NCBI RefSeq assembly: GCF_001428505.1
Contig: NZ_LMHU01000001.1
Coordinates: 704,891-768,890 of the forward strand
Reading direction: 5' to 3'
Length of the DNA stretch: 64,000 nucleotides
DNA from: Terrabacter sp. Root181
GTDB lineage: Bacteria; Actinomycetota; Actinomycetes; Actinomycetales; Dermatophilaceae
The notes under the pieces were generated by a model. The model was not told where the DNA came from and made no database searches. It worked only from the letters and a program-made list of their open reading frames with translations. Shown one piece after another: positions 54,062 to 62,251 of this stretch. The translations under genes and the position numbers were made by a program. Position 1 is the first letter of the stretch. Each line of letters opens with the position of its first letter.

Positions 54062-54499
54062 ATGCCCATCAAACTCGAGAACGTCGGCATCGCCGTCGAC
54101 GACCTGGAAGCGACGATCGCCTTCTTCACCGACCTCGGGCTGACCGTCCTCGGTCGCGACACGGTCAGCGGTGAGTGGACCGACACCGCCGTGGGTCTCG
54201 ACGGCAACCACGCCAAGATCGCCATGCTGCAGACGCCGGACGGCCACGGTCGCCTCGAGCTCTTCGAGTACATCCATCCCCAGGCCATCGAGACGACGCC
54301 CACCCGACCCAACGAGATCGGCATGCACCGGGTCGCCTTCTCCGTCGACGACATCGACGAGGCCCTCGAGGTCGCCGCGAGGCACGGCTGCCATCCGCTG
54401 CGCGGAGTGGCCACCTACGAGGACGTCTACAAGCTCACCTACGTGCGCGGCCCCAGCGGGATCATCGTGATGCTCGCCCAGGAGCTCAAGGCCGGCTGA
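54062..54499 (+). CDS. VOC protein, methylmalonyl-CoA-epimerase-like
   Basis: The 145-residue VOC protein starts MPIKLENVGIAVDDLEATIAFFTDLGL and includes LELFEYIHP and MHRVAFSVDDIDEALEVAARHGCHPL with a C-terminal YVRGPSGIIVMLAQEL. The GIAVDDLEA start and metal His/Glu spacing resemble the MMCE branch, but without mut genes nearby the reaction is uncertain. ATG 54062; a GTG nine bases upstream is also in frame. Confidence 0.8.
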   Translation: MPIKLENVGIAVDDLEATIAFFTDLGLTVLGRDTVSGEWTDTAVGLDGNHAKIAMLQTPDGHGRLELFEYIHPQAIETTPTRPNEIGMHRVAFSVDDIDEALEVAARHGCHPLRGVATYEDVYKLTYVRGPSGIIVMLAQELKAG

Positions 54500-54506
54500 G
54501 CCTGGG

Positions 54507-54695
54507 AGGCGCTTCTCCGGCCGCTCGATCGCGGCCAAGCGGGAGCTCTACCGACAGATCGTGGACCGACTCGCAGAGCACGACATCCCTCGGGCCCACG
54601 TTTCCATCCTCTTGCGGGAGAGCCCGCCCGGGAACTGGGGCGCGGGCGGAATCGCGGCAAGTGACTACGACCTGGGTTTCGACATCAACGTCTAG
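54507..54695 (+). pseudogene. Truncated tautomerase-family remnant
   Basis: In the frame ending at TAG 54693-54695, the 62 residues RRFSGRSIAAKRELYRQIVDRLAEHDIPRAHVSILLRESPPGNWGAGGIAASDYDLGFDINV match the C-terminal two-thirds of the 4-oxalocrotonate tautomerase-like family (RELYRAIVERL, HESPxENWG, GFxIDV). No N-terminal Pro1 or start is present: upstream it runs into the VOC gene. The frame is otherwise intact, so the deletion took the 5' end only. Confidence 0.7.
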
Positions 54696-54884
54696 GAACT
54701 GTTCGCGGCATCACCGGATGAGCGGCTGTCCGTCCGAAGCGTCTGGACGCCGCGAGTCCCGTGACCCGGCGACTCACGCGAGGCACGATGCCTGCTCGAA
54801 CGTACGTCGCGTGACGACGCGCACCGGAGCCATCGTCAACGCCTGCGGCGAGGGGGTTCGCAGGACCTGGTTCGGGTTGACGGG
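54696..54884. other. Gene-free stretch after the tautomerase remnant
   Basis: About 190 bases between the tautomerase remnant and the convergent hydrolase stop hold no supportable ORF, no clear terminator and no repeat. Base composition is slightly less GC-rich than the surroundings. Confidence 0.5.
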
Positions 54885-55724
54885 CTAGGTGAGGAACGCC
54901 CGCATCGCTGCGAGAACGTCGTCACGGCGGTCGATGAACAGGTAGTGGCTGGCGCGGAGCTCGATGACGCGAGCATTCGCCGTCTCCGCTGCGAAACGGT
55001 CACGACAGGCGACCCGCCAGATCGCCTCGGGCCCCTGCCACTGGTCCCCGAGGGCGTAGATGGCCAGCGCGGGTGCAGTGATGTCGGAGTAGGGGTGCCG
55101 GAACGCCTTGAGGGCCTGAACGAACGGCGCGGCGGCCGCGGCGGAGAACGTGTCGACCACCGACCCGTCCGCCTGGGTGTCCACGGTGGCGGGCAGCATG
55201 GCGTCAAGGGCAGGTCCCCGGATGTCGTCGGGGAGCAAGGAGTGGACGAAGTCGACGTAGTCCTCGTACGAGGCGAACCGGTCTGGGCCCGCGGCCTCTT
55301 CCGGCCACTCGGGTGTTGGGCTGTCGGCCCAGTCGTAGGCCCCGTCAAGGTAGACGACTCTCGCAACGCGTCCGGGATGGCGAGCGGCAAGGGCCGAGAC
55401 CTCACCCCCTCCCATCGAGTGCCCCACGACGTGGGCACGCTCGATGCCCAGGCCGTCGAGGAGCCGTCGCGCGTCCTCGGCGGCGTCGGCGAGGGCGTGG
55501 CCGCTCTGGACCTGGTCGGTCAGCCCGTGCCCACGCCGGGTCAGGGCGAGCACCCGGAACCGGTCGCTCAAGTGCGGCGCGAGCTCCGCGAAGACGTGGG
55601 CGGTGCAGCCCAGGCCGGCCAGCAGCAGCAGCGGGTCTCCGTCGCCGCCCCAGTCCAGGTAGTGGAAGCGGACGCCGTCGAGGATGACGAACTGGTCGGA
55701 GGGTATGTCGATGGGACCCGGCAC
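54885..55724 (-). CDS. Alpha/beta-fold hydrolase
   Basis: The 279-residue enzyme has the oxyanion block LLLLAGLGCTAHVFAELAPHLSDRFRVLALTRRGHGLTD, the nucleophile elbow GHSMGGGEVSA with Ser at about residue 102, a cap region, and the final acid and His (ALGDQWQGPEAIWR and SHYLFIDRRDDVLAAMRAFL). It is a single-domain esterase/epoxide-hydrolase-type protein. GTG start at 55722-55724. No neighbour indicates the substrate. Confidence 0.85.
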   Translation of the reverse strand: MPGPIDIPSDQFVILDGVRFHYLDWGGDGDPLLLLAGLGCTAHVFAELAPHLSDRFRVLALTRRGHGLTDQVQSGHALADAAEDARRLLDGLGIERAHVVGHSMGGGEVSALAARHPGRVARVVYLDGAYDWADSPTPEWPEEAAGPDRFASYEDYVDFVHSLLPDDIRGPALDAMLPATVDTQADGSVVDTFSAAAAAPFVQALKAFRHPYSDITAPALAIYALGDQWQGPEAIWRVACRDRFAAETANARVIELRASHYLFIDRRDDVLAAMRAFLT

Positions 55725-55946
55725 CCGGTGACCGTACCGCGACGGGCCCGGACGGAGACTGCCGCAGAGCGGATCACGACGGGGCGTTGTCCTGTCGCCC
55801 TCGTTGACGGCGCGGCTGGCGGCTTCCCTTCAGAAAAACCGTGGAGCCGCTCTTCCTCGCGCTGTTACGGTGCGGCCGCCCCCATCTCGATCACCGAGGA
55901 CCTGCCGATGCACATCCTGTGAGACCTCTCGAGCGCTGATCCGTCG

Positions 55947-55968
55947 CGCGGCGCGCCTGCGCGCCGCG
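55947..55968 (+). terminator. GC-rich hairpin terminator-like structure
   Basis: CGCGGCGCGC (55947-55956) pairs with GCGCGCCGCG (55959-55968), 10 base pairs with a two-base CT loop that in practice opens the last pair. It is followed by TTCCTTTCGCTTTC, a pyrimidine-rich tract with seven T. No gene on the plus strand clearly ends just before it, so it may be an attenuator for the DUF1062 gene 44 bases downstream or a leftover terminator. Confidence 0.5.
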
Positions 55969-56011
55969 TTCCTTTCGCTTTCGAACTTCTCACGGGAACC
56001 GGTGTATCTCT

Positions 56012-56560
56012 GTGCCCAAGAGCTGGGTCGTCGTGCCCACCTGCCTGCCCACCATCGTCCGCCGCTGCCATAGGTGTGGTGCCGAGCGGTTCCGCGCGAA
56101 CGGCAAGTTCCGCGTCAACGCACATCACAAGCTCCTCGACGCCTGGCTTCTCGCGCTCTGCGTCGTCTGCGGTGACACCACCAAGCTCACCGTGTTTGAG
56201 CGGATCAACGTCCGGTCGGTACGGCGTGGACTACTGGACCGGCTGCATCACAACGATCCCAGTCTGGCAGCCGAGCTGCTTCAGGATCCGGTCGTGCGGC
56301 GGCGTAACCGCATCGCTCTCGACTGGGACGATGCGTGGCGCCTCGACACCGGCGGACCGGACGATCCGGAAAACGTGCCGATCGATGTCGTGGTTCGCTT
56401 CGCGGCGCGGATCCCCGTCCGGCCAGTGCGGCTGATCGCTGAGGGTCTCGGGCTGTCGCGGGCTGAGGTCGAGAGGTTGGTCGCCGAGGAAGACCTCACA
56501 TCTGCAGTCCACCTGGGCGGCAAGCGCTCTGGCGACTTCGCCTTTACGCTCAGGCGCTGA
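56012..56560 (+). CDS. DUF1062 family protein
   Basis: The 182-residue protein has the DUF1062 pattern: CHRCGAERFRANGKFRVNAHHKLLDAWLLALCVVCGDTTKLTVFERINVRSV near residues 19-70, with two CxxC pairs expected to bind zinc. The rest is helical (RIALDWDDAWRLD, RPVRLIAEGLGLSRAEVERLVAEEDL). The GTG start has no good ribosome site, so the exact start is uncertain. Function unknown. Codon use has more A/T than neighbours, suggesting a later arrival. Confidence 0.82.
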   Translation: MPKSWVVVPTCLPTIVRRCHRCGAERFRANGKFRVNAHHKLLDAWLLALCVVCGDTTKLTVFERINVRSVRRGLLDRLHHNDPSLAAELLQDPVVRRRNRIALDWDDAWRLDTGGPDDPENVPIDVVVRFAARIPVRPVRLIAEGLGLSRAEVERLVAEEDLTSAVHLGGKRSGDFAFTLRR

Positions 56561-56822
56561 GTCCAGTACCTGTCCGCGGCCCAGGCGAAGACGCGGCCGC
56601 TCGTGGGGTCCCAGCCGCTCATTCCCCGACTCTAGAGCGACACCCGCGTACGAGCATCCGACAGGCGGCACGACCGATAGCGGCATGACCGGTCACCCCA
56701 CACCGCTCCGCGCCAGGCAGGTGCATCACCAGGTCCGAATCGACATCGAGTTCAGCCTCCGGCTCAGCGCGGCAGGAGAGTGCGATCCCGTGGCCGTGTC
56801 GTCGTGCGCGGTGGGCCCGGGG
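56561..56822. other. Stretch without a supportable gene
   Basis: Between the DUF1062 stop and the next minus-strand ORF, no frame shows family similarity, a ribosome site or biased codon use. A short plus-strand ORF at 56685-56882 is not convincing. Confidence 0.45.
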
Positions 56823-57044
56823 CTATCGGCTGAGTCGAAGGTGTCTCGCGAACTGCTCGCCGGCGTACTCGGTGGCGTCTAGGAGAGCCGTGAACCCCCA
56901 CGACTGCTGCGGCCCAAGCCCACGCCGGGGCTGGTCGACCCAGATGTCCGCCGCTCGACGAAGATCGGGAGGCGCGCTGGCAGCCACGCGGTCCAGGAAG
57001 GCCGGCCAGTCCCGGATGATCCACTGCCCTCCTTCACACCACAC
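56823..57044 (-). CDS. Small orphan ORF, hypothetical
   Basis: A 73-residue frame from GTG 57044 reads WCEGGQWIIRDWPAFLDRVAASAPPDLRRAADIWVDQPRRGLGPQQSWGFTALLDATEYAGEQFARHLRL, with coding-like composition and alternating Trp and hydrophobic residues. It could be the intact remnant of a longer protein since the frame stays open upstream into the LLM stop region. There is no ribosome site. No family recognised. Confidence 0.4.
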   Translation of the reverse strand: MWCEGGQWIIRDWPAFLDRVAASAPPDLRRAADIWVDQPRRGLGPQQSWGFTALLDATEYAGEQFARHLRLSR

Positions 57045-57070
57045 CCAAGGCTGGAGCGCACCAGTCGGGA

Positions 57071-57898
57071 CTACCGTCCGGCCAGCTCGGCGACGACTGG
57101 GGCGAGAGCGTCACTGACGTCAGCTCCGAACACGAAGTACGAGAAGCCGATCTCCTCCCGTCGTCGCTGGATCTCCTCGGCAGCGGCCGCGGGGTCGTTG
57201 GGGAGATAGGCCAGCGAGTCTGCGGCCCGGACGGCGGCGGTGTCGAGGTCGGGCCCGGCCATGAACGGAGCGACCGAGTCACCGATCACGGGAACATGCA
57301 AGGCCAGCTCGACGTCGCGGTGGTTGTCGAAGCGCCGTACCCGTTGCGTCGACTCGACTCGTGACTCGATCTGCGGCATGACGAAGGTCACCGTGTCCGC
57401 GATGTCTGCAGCAAGCGCCTGCGCCTTGGGACCGGCCACGGCCATGGCGACGGGGGTGTGCCGGTCCGCACCATCAAGCTGCCGCAACGCCGTGACGACG
57501 TCACGCACGTGATCCGAGCGTCGGCTCGCTGAGTCGATCGGCAGGCCCAGTTCGCGGAGCTGCTCGGCGATGCCGGGCCGCCCGGTACCGATGCCCATCT
57601 CAAACCGGCCGTTCGTGAGCACCGACAGGGAGTGCGCCTCCCACGCGGTGGTCCACGCCGGCCGCACCGGAGAGGCGTACACCCAGGTGCCCACTCGCAG
57701 GTCGGTGAGGGTTGCCGCGACCGCCAGCGCCGGACCGGGCGCCGGCTGCCACTGCGGCACGTCGGGCATCAAGATCGTCGAGTAGCCACTGTCGGCCAGA
57801 CGACGCAAGTGGTCTCGCCAGGTCGCCACGCCGCGGGTGATCGGAGCAACGACCCCGAACCGCAGCGGTCTGGTGGCGCTTCTCGAGGTGACTGACAT
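57071..57898 (-). CDS. LLM-class flavin/F420-dependent oxidoreductase
   Basis: The 275-residue protein starts at MSVTSRSATRPLRFG, nine bases after AGGAGG. Patterns include RFGVVAPITRGVATWRDHLRRLADSGYSTILMPDVPQWQPAPGPALAVAATLTDLRVGTWVYAS and FEMGIGTGRPGIAEQLRELGLP. The fold is luciferase-like; the TF---TGTGRPG block fits the F420-type subgroup. The substrate is unknown. A 155-base gap to the beta-helix gene downstream holds nothing clear. Confidence 0.83.
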   Translation of the reverse strand: MSVTSRSATRPLRFGVVAPITRGVATWRDHLRRLADSGYSTILMPDVPQWQPAPGPALAVAATLTDLRVGTWVYASPVRPAWTTAWEAHSLSVLTNGRFEMGIGTGRPGIAEQLRELGLPIDSASRRSDHVRDVVTALRQLDGADRHTPVAMAVAGPKAQALAADIADTVTFVMPQIESRVESTQRVRRFDNHRDVELALHVPVIGDSVAPFMAGPDLDTAAVRAADSLAYLPNDPAAAAEEIQRRREEIGFSYFVFGADVSDALAPVVAELAGR

Positions 57899-58053
57899 GG
57901 CGATGATCCTCCTATGGCTGCCTGGTGCCGGCTTCTCGATCACTCAACGATCGGGACGCGACGGATCGGACAGTCAGGACAGCGCCCAGACCGGCCGCCT
58001 CGCTTCAGCGCCGTCCTTGCTCCGGCCAGCGCCACCTGCCGATGGCCCAGGGG

Positions 58054-60024
58054 TCACCACAGGCGGATGCGAGAGGTGCCTGACGACAAGGTGGCGATCG
58101 GGCCGGCCGGGTAGGACGCGTTCGGGCCCTTGCGCACCCCGAGGAGATCTCGGTCGATCGTCACGGGCGAGCCGTCACGCTCCTCGAAGTCCGCGTCGAC
58201 GAACCGGACCCTGGGCAGGTCCGCGCCGGTGACGACGCCGACCTGGAGCCCGTCGAACGACTCGGGGAGGTCGGCGTCGAGGGAGACGGTGTCGCCCTCC
58301 TCGACGACTGTGAAGGATGCCGAGTCGAGTCGCAGCGGAGCGTCCTCAGCGGCATACGGGGTGGCCGCTCCGGCATACGCGTTGTGGTGGATGTAGACGG
58401 GCTGCGGCACGTCGGGGAAGCGGTTGTGGTCGCCCGGGGGCTGGGCGTCGATGAGCGCGAGGTAGTCCGCGAAGGTGGACGGGTGGCCGTCGTAGCCGGC
58501 GGTCCCGACCCAGGCGCCGTCGAAGGTGTGGGCGTCCGTGTTGTAGGCCGCGTCGATCTCACCGCCGGCGAACACGTTGCCGATCCAGCGGTCGTCGGCG
58601 CCGTAGATCACGGCGTAGCCGGCTACCTGAGTGCTGTGGGGACGGTGGTAGGGGGTGGCGCGGTCCATCACCCGGATCAGGCCGAGGGTGCCGCACACGA
58701 GGTTGCCGACGTAGGCGCCGCCCTGGCTGAAGGACTCGATCGAGACCGGTGAGGCCAGGACGTTGTGGTCGACGACATAGGGTCCGTGGCTCACCTCGAC
58801 GAAGAGGTCGCGCGAGTTGCCGTAGAGGACGTTGCGCGCGACCCGGGTCCCCTGGGTCTGCCAGTCGAGCCAGATCCCGAGCGAGCAGGAGTGGATGCGG
58901 TTGTGGGTGATCTCCACGTCGATGGCCGCGTGCAGCTTGATGCCGGCGATCTCGTGCCCGTAGAACTCCCGCTTCAGGGCGATGCGGTGGATGTGGTTGT
59001 CCTCGATCGTGGAGAAGACACAGCCGAGATGGCCCGCGACGGCGCACTGCCCGCAGTCGTAGATCGTGTTGCGGCGGATGACGTGGGAGCCGATGTGCTC
59101 CTTGTCCCAGCCGATCTCCCTGGCGGAGAAGACGGACTCGAGCTGGTACTGGTAGCCGGGCTTGTCGCCGCGGTTCGTGTAGTTGTTGTCGCCCGTCGAG
59201 GCCTCCTTGCCGATGGAGATGGCGACGCACTTGGCGTCGTGGATGACGTTGTCCTCGATGACCCAGCCCTTGGCCCAGTTCGGCCCGATGAGTCCCGGCT
59301 GGTCCGCCGTCGGCGGGGCCCACGGTGTCGCCGCCTGGCACAGCTCGAAGCCGCGGACGGTGATGTAGTCGACGTGGTGCTCGGTGGGGTAGAACACGGA
59401 CCGTCGGACGTTGATCTCGACGAGTCGCTCGTTCGGGTCCGCGTCGTGGAAGTTGGCCCAGATGGTGGTCGCGTCGGGGCCGACCTGGGCGTGCCACACG
59501 TACCGCGTCTGGTCGGCGTCGGGGACGGGGACCGTCTTCCTCGTCCAGTCGTCGGTGACCTCGTCGCGGCGGTCTGGGTGTGACACCTCATCGGGACTGC
59601 CCACCTCGTAGAAGCTGCGGCCGTCGAGGTACACGTCACCGAGGTGCTTGCGCTGACCAGCCTCGATGGGGCGGACCACCCAGTCGCCGACGACTTCCTC
59701 CGCGAAGGGGTTGAAGGAGCCGAACAGCTCGTTGGGCACGCGCACCGTCCAGACCCCACCGCCCACCTGCTGCCAGTCGGTCACCCGCTCGGAGCCCTTG
59801 ATGACGACGTGCTCGCCCGGCGCCGCCTCGTAGGTGATGCGACGCGCGTCGCTCAGCCCGCCCCGAGGGGGTGCGACCAACTCGCGGTACTCGCCCTCGT
59901 GGACGACGACCCGGTCGCCGGGCCGCGCCAGCTCTGCGGCGCGGCCGATCGTGCGGAAGGGACGGGGCTCAGACCCGTCCGCCTGGTCGGAGCCGGTGGG
60001 GGCGACATGCAGCACGCTGGTCAC
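58054..60024 (-). CDS. Right-handed parallel beta-helix protein, apparently unsecreted
   Basis: The GTG at 60022-60024 gives 656 residues. After LHVAPTGSDQADGSEPRPFRTIGRAAELARPGDRVVVHEGEYRELV, typical of DUF1565-type beta-helix starts, about ten parallel-beta-helix turns follow (VIEDNVIHDAKCVAISIG, VIRRNTIYDCGQCAVAG, TIEDNHIHRIAL, ITHNRIHSCSLGIWLDWQ, VARNVLYGNSRDLFVE), with a C-terminal jelly-roll-like domain. Such proteins are usually polysaccharide lyases or hydrolases. There is no signal peptide, which is odd for that role. GAGG lies 10 bases upstream. Confidence 0.82.
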   Translation of the reverse strand: MTSVLHVAPTGSDQADGSEPRPFRTIGRAAELARPGDRVVVHEGEYRELVAPPRGGLSDARRITYEAAPGEHVVIKGSERVTDWQQVGGGVWTVRVPNELFGSFNPFAEEVVGDWVVRPIEAGQRKHLGDVYLDGRSFYEVGSPDEVSHPDRRDEVTDDWTRKTVPVPDADQTRYVWHAQVGPDATTIWANFHDADPNERLVEINVRRSVFYPTEHHVDYITVRGFELCQAATPWAPPTADQPGLIGPNWAKGWVIEDNVIHDAKCVAISIGKEASTGDNNYTNRGDKPGYQYQLESVFSAREIGWDKEHIGSHVIRRNTIYDCGQCAVAGHLGCVFSTIEDNHIHRIALKREFYGHEIAGIKLHAAIDVEITHNRIHSCSLGIWLDWQTQGTRVARNVLYGNSRDLFVEVSHGPYVVDHNVLASPVSIESFSQGGAYVGNLVCGTLGLIRVMDRATPYHRPHSTQVAGYAVIYGADDRWIGNVFAGGEIDAAYNTDAHTFDGAWVGTAGYDGHPSTFADYLALIDAQPPGDHNRFPDVPQPVYIHHNAYAGAATPYAAEDAPLRLDSASFTVVEEGDTVSLDADLPESFDGLQVGVVTGADLPRVRFVDADFEERDGSPVTIDRDLLGVRKGPNASYPAGPIATLSSGTSRIRLW

Positions 60025-60085
60025 GGCGGTGTGTCCTCTATGTCGAGCGGTGGCAGGAGGCGCCGGTCCGGTGGTCATGCGCCCG

Positions 60086-60466
60086 TCATGGGCTCGGACA
60101 CGGCGTGCGATCGACACTACGCAGGTTGCACTCGGGGATGAGGATTTCGCGGTTCTTCATGGCGACCGCTTGCCCCTCGGAAGCAGAGGTCGCGCGATGG
60201 AGCAGCCAGTCTTCGTGAACCTCTTCCTCACGCCCGTTGTAGCGGTAGGTGTGCTGACGCGTCCATACGGGTTCGCCGCAGGCAGGTCCTCGAGCCCGGG
60301 CTCCTCAGCGGCTTCACGAACGGCTGCCTGCTGGGCCGTCTCACCTGGCTCGCGACCGCCGCCCACGGGGTACCAGCACTCCTCTGCGCTCAGGGGATCC
60401 CGCGAGTGGATCAGCAGTAGTCGCTCGTGTTCATCCCGAAGGACTCGAAGAGGGTCGCCCGTGAGG
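60086..60466 (-). pseudogene. Nudix hydrolase, frameshifted by one base
   Basis: The N-terminal frame reads LRVLRDEHERLLLIHSRDPLSAEECWYPVGGGREPGETAQQAAVREAAEEPGLEDLPA with a complete Nudix box (GREPGETAQQAAVREAAEEPG). The frame then breaks near 60273, and the C-terminal portion continues in another frame as EPVWTRQHTYRYNGREEEVHEDWLLHRATSASEGQAVAMKNREILIPECNL. Restoring one G (GCGGCG-G-AA) rejoins them. The 5' side is also blocked by a stop. Either a real one-base deletion or a sequencing error. Confidence 0.78.
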
Positions 60467-60492
60467 ACTTAGTCGGGCTGCCTCCACGCACG

Positions 60493-61350
60493 TCAGTCCC
60501 GCTTCGCCACCTGTCCCGTGAAGGCCCCGTCCGTCAGCACGGGCACGACGTCGGACGCGTCCAGCTCGGCCGCGACCGCCACGTCATCGGGCCAGCCCTG
60601 CTCGACGAGCTCGCGACCGCTCGCGCACGCATGCAGCGCCTCGCCGATCCGGTCCTCCACGGCCAGCCACGTCGTGCCGGCGGCCTCGGCCTCGGGGCTG
60701 AGCAGGAGCGGACCGGCCCGGTGCTCGAGCCGGCCGGCCAAGGCGGCGATCACGGCGCCGGCGCCCCAGAGGTCCTCGACGGCGGGGCGCAGCGAACCGT
60801 CGGGCCACCGCTCGCCGGCGGGCACGACGACCACGGCGGGCTGGGCGCGTGGCCCGCCCGATCCGCCCGACCCGCCCGACCCGCCCGATCCGCGCGACGA
60901 CTCCAGCCAGTCGACGAGCCAGGCAGCCACCGCGGAGCGGTTGCGCAGCGACGCTGCGACGACGTCCGCCCCGGCGCCGGCCAGGACGGCGCTGGTCGTC
61001 GAGCCGTTGGGTGAGGGCAGCACGAGGTCCCCGATCGGCCCTGCCGCGCGGATCGAGGACGGCGAGAGGCTGACCCCGCCGTCGACAGCGGTCGCCGACC
61101 GTGGCCGCGCCAGCGTCGCCCCCAGCCCGTCCGCGAAGGTCCGGGCCGACGCGTCCTTCCAGCGGTAGGGGTGCACCCGGGTACCGGCGTCCACGGCGAC
61201 GGACACGCACGTCGTGAAGCTGAGGACGTCGACGACGACCGCACAGACGGGCGAACCCGCGGCGACGGCATACGCCGTGAGGTCCTCGGCCGCTCCGGGC
61301 CCCCAGTCGAGGCGGACGACGTGCCGGTCCTGCGAGTGCCACGGCATCAT
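60493..61350 (-). CDS. comB: 2-phosphosulfolactate phosphatase (ComB family)
   Basis: The 285-residue protein has CAVVVDVLSFTTCVSVAVDAGTRVHPYRW, LPSPNGSTTSAVLAGAGADVVAASLRNRSAVAAWL and AGAVIAALAGRLEHRAGPLLLSPEAEAA, matching ComB. In methanogens it helps make coenzyme M; bacterial homologues are scattered and the role is uncertain. Between residues about 155 and 172 the chain has a flexible RGSGGSGGSGGSGG linker encoded by a short tandem repeat. I use ATG 61350; ATG 61359 and 61347 are alternatives. Confidence 0.87.
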   Translation of the reverse strand: MMPWHSQDRHVVRLDWGPGAAEDLTAYAVAAGSPVCAVVVDVLSFTTCVSVAVDAGTRVHPYRWKDASARTFADGLGATLARPRSATAVDGGVSLSPSSIRAAGPIGDLVLPSPNGSTTSAVLAGAGADVVAASLRNRSAVAAWLVDWLESSRGSGGSGGSGGSGGPRAQPAVVVVPAGERWPDGSLRPAVEDLWGAGAVIAALAGRLEHRAGPLLLSPEAEAAGTTWLAVEDRIGEALHACASGRELVEQGWPDDVAVAAELDASDVVPVLTDGAFTGQVAKRD

Positions 61351-61371
61351 GGCATCCAACCTACGGGTGGC

Positions 61372-62175
61372 TCAGCCGCCGAACGTCTGGGTCCAGTACG
61401 TGCCGTACGAGCCGCCGGTCGCGTAGCCGACGCCGATGTCGCGGTAGGAGCAGGTGAGGATGTTCGCCCGGTGGCCGGGGCTCGCCATCCAGCCGCGCAT
61501 GACGTCCTTGGCGCTCGTCTGGCCGGCCGCGATGTTCTCGGCGATGGCACCGCCCTGGTAGCCCGCGGCGCGGATGCGCTCGGCGAAGGTGACCCCGTCG
61601 GGGCTCGTGTGGGAGAAGTAGTCGCGGGTGGCCATGTCGTCGCTGTGGTCCTGCGCAGCGCGCCGCAGCGCGGCGTTCACCGACACCGGGCCGCAGCCGG
61701 CGCGCGACCGCTCGACGTTGACGAGGGCCACGACCTGCTGGGCGACGCCGGCCCGCGGTGGTGGCGCCGGCTTCGCCGGTGTGGCCGTCGGGCTCGTCGC
61801 GCTCGCCGTGCCGGACGGTCGCGCGGGGGCCGTACGCGTGCCCTCCGGTGCGGTGACGAGCGGTGCCGGGGCGCGAGTGGTCAGTGACGGCTGCGGCGAC
61901 GTCGGGAGGGTCGACGAGGTCGCACCGGAGGCGCTCGGCGACGTGCCCGGAGACGTGGACGGGGTGCGGCCGGGCTCCGTGGCGTCGTCGACGCGGCTGC
62001 TCGGCGTGACCGCCGGCACCGACGGCGTGGACGGGGTCGACCCGTGTCCGGGGCGGAACCCGTCCGCCTCGTGCAGGATCGCGAAGCCACCCACGACGAG
62101 CACCGCGGATACCGTCAGGGTCACCACGGCGGCGCGCCGCGATCCCACGACCGCGGGATCGGTGTGCCGTCCCAT
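61372..62175 (-). CDS. Membrane-anchored CAP/SCP-domain protein (long form)
   Basis: The 267-residue protein has an N-terminal TM (AAVVTLTVSAVLVVGGFAIL, residues 13-33), a Pro/Ser/Thr-rich spacer of about 95 residues, and a CAP domain with VALVNVERSRAGCGPVSVN, HSDDMATRDYFSHTSPDGVTFAERIRAAGYQGGAIAENIAAGQ, MASPGHRANILTC and TYWTQTFGG. It is a paralogue of the gene at 1697-2188, but with a spacer suiting wall crossing. ATG 62173-62175 after AAAGG. Confidence 0.88.
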   Translation of the reverse strand: MGRHTDPAVVGSRRAAVVTLTVSAVLVVGGFAILHEADGFRPGHGSTPSTPSVPAVTPSSRVDDATEPGRTPSTSPGTSPSASGATSSTLPTSPQPSLTTRAPAPLVTAPEGTRTAPARPSGTASATSPTATPAKPAPPPRAGVAQQVVALVNVERSRAGCGPVSVNAALRRAAQDHSDDMATRDYFSHTSPDGVTFAERIRAAGYQGGAIAENIAAGQTSAKDVMRGWMASPGHRANILTCSYRDIGVGYATGGSYGTYWTQTFGG

Positions 62176-62251
62176 GTGCACCTTTCGTCGACCCGGCGAG
62201 CGGTACCTTACGCGTCCCGCGGGTGCGGGTGCACCATGGGGAGCCCTCGGC

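Noticed and set aside
54874-54890. ggttcgggttgacgg resembling a tRNA T-arm
   Set aside because: No acceptor stem, anticodon arm or CCA-end context can be folded around it.
55898-55923. Five-codon ORF ATG CAC ATC CTG TGA upstream of the DUF1062 gene
   Set aside because: It lacks a ribosome site, and its length makes chance likely.
56685-56882. 65-residue plus-strand ORF
   Set aside because: No start signal, no family features and no coding-like composition; it overlaps the minus-strand orphan ORF.
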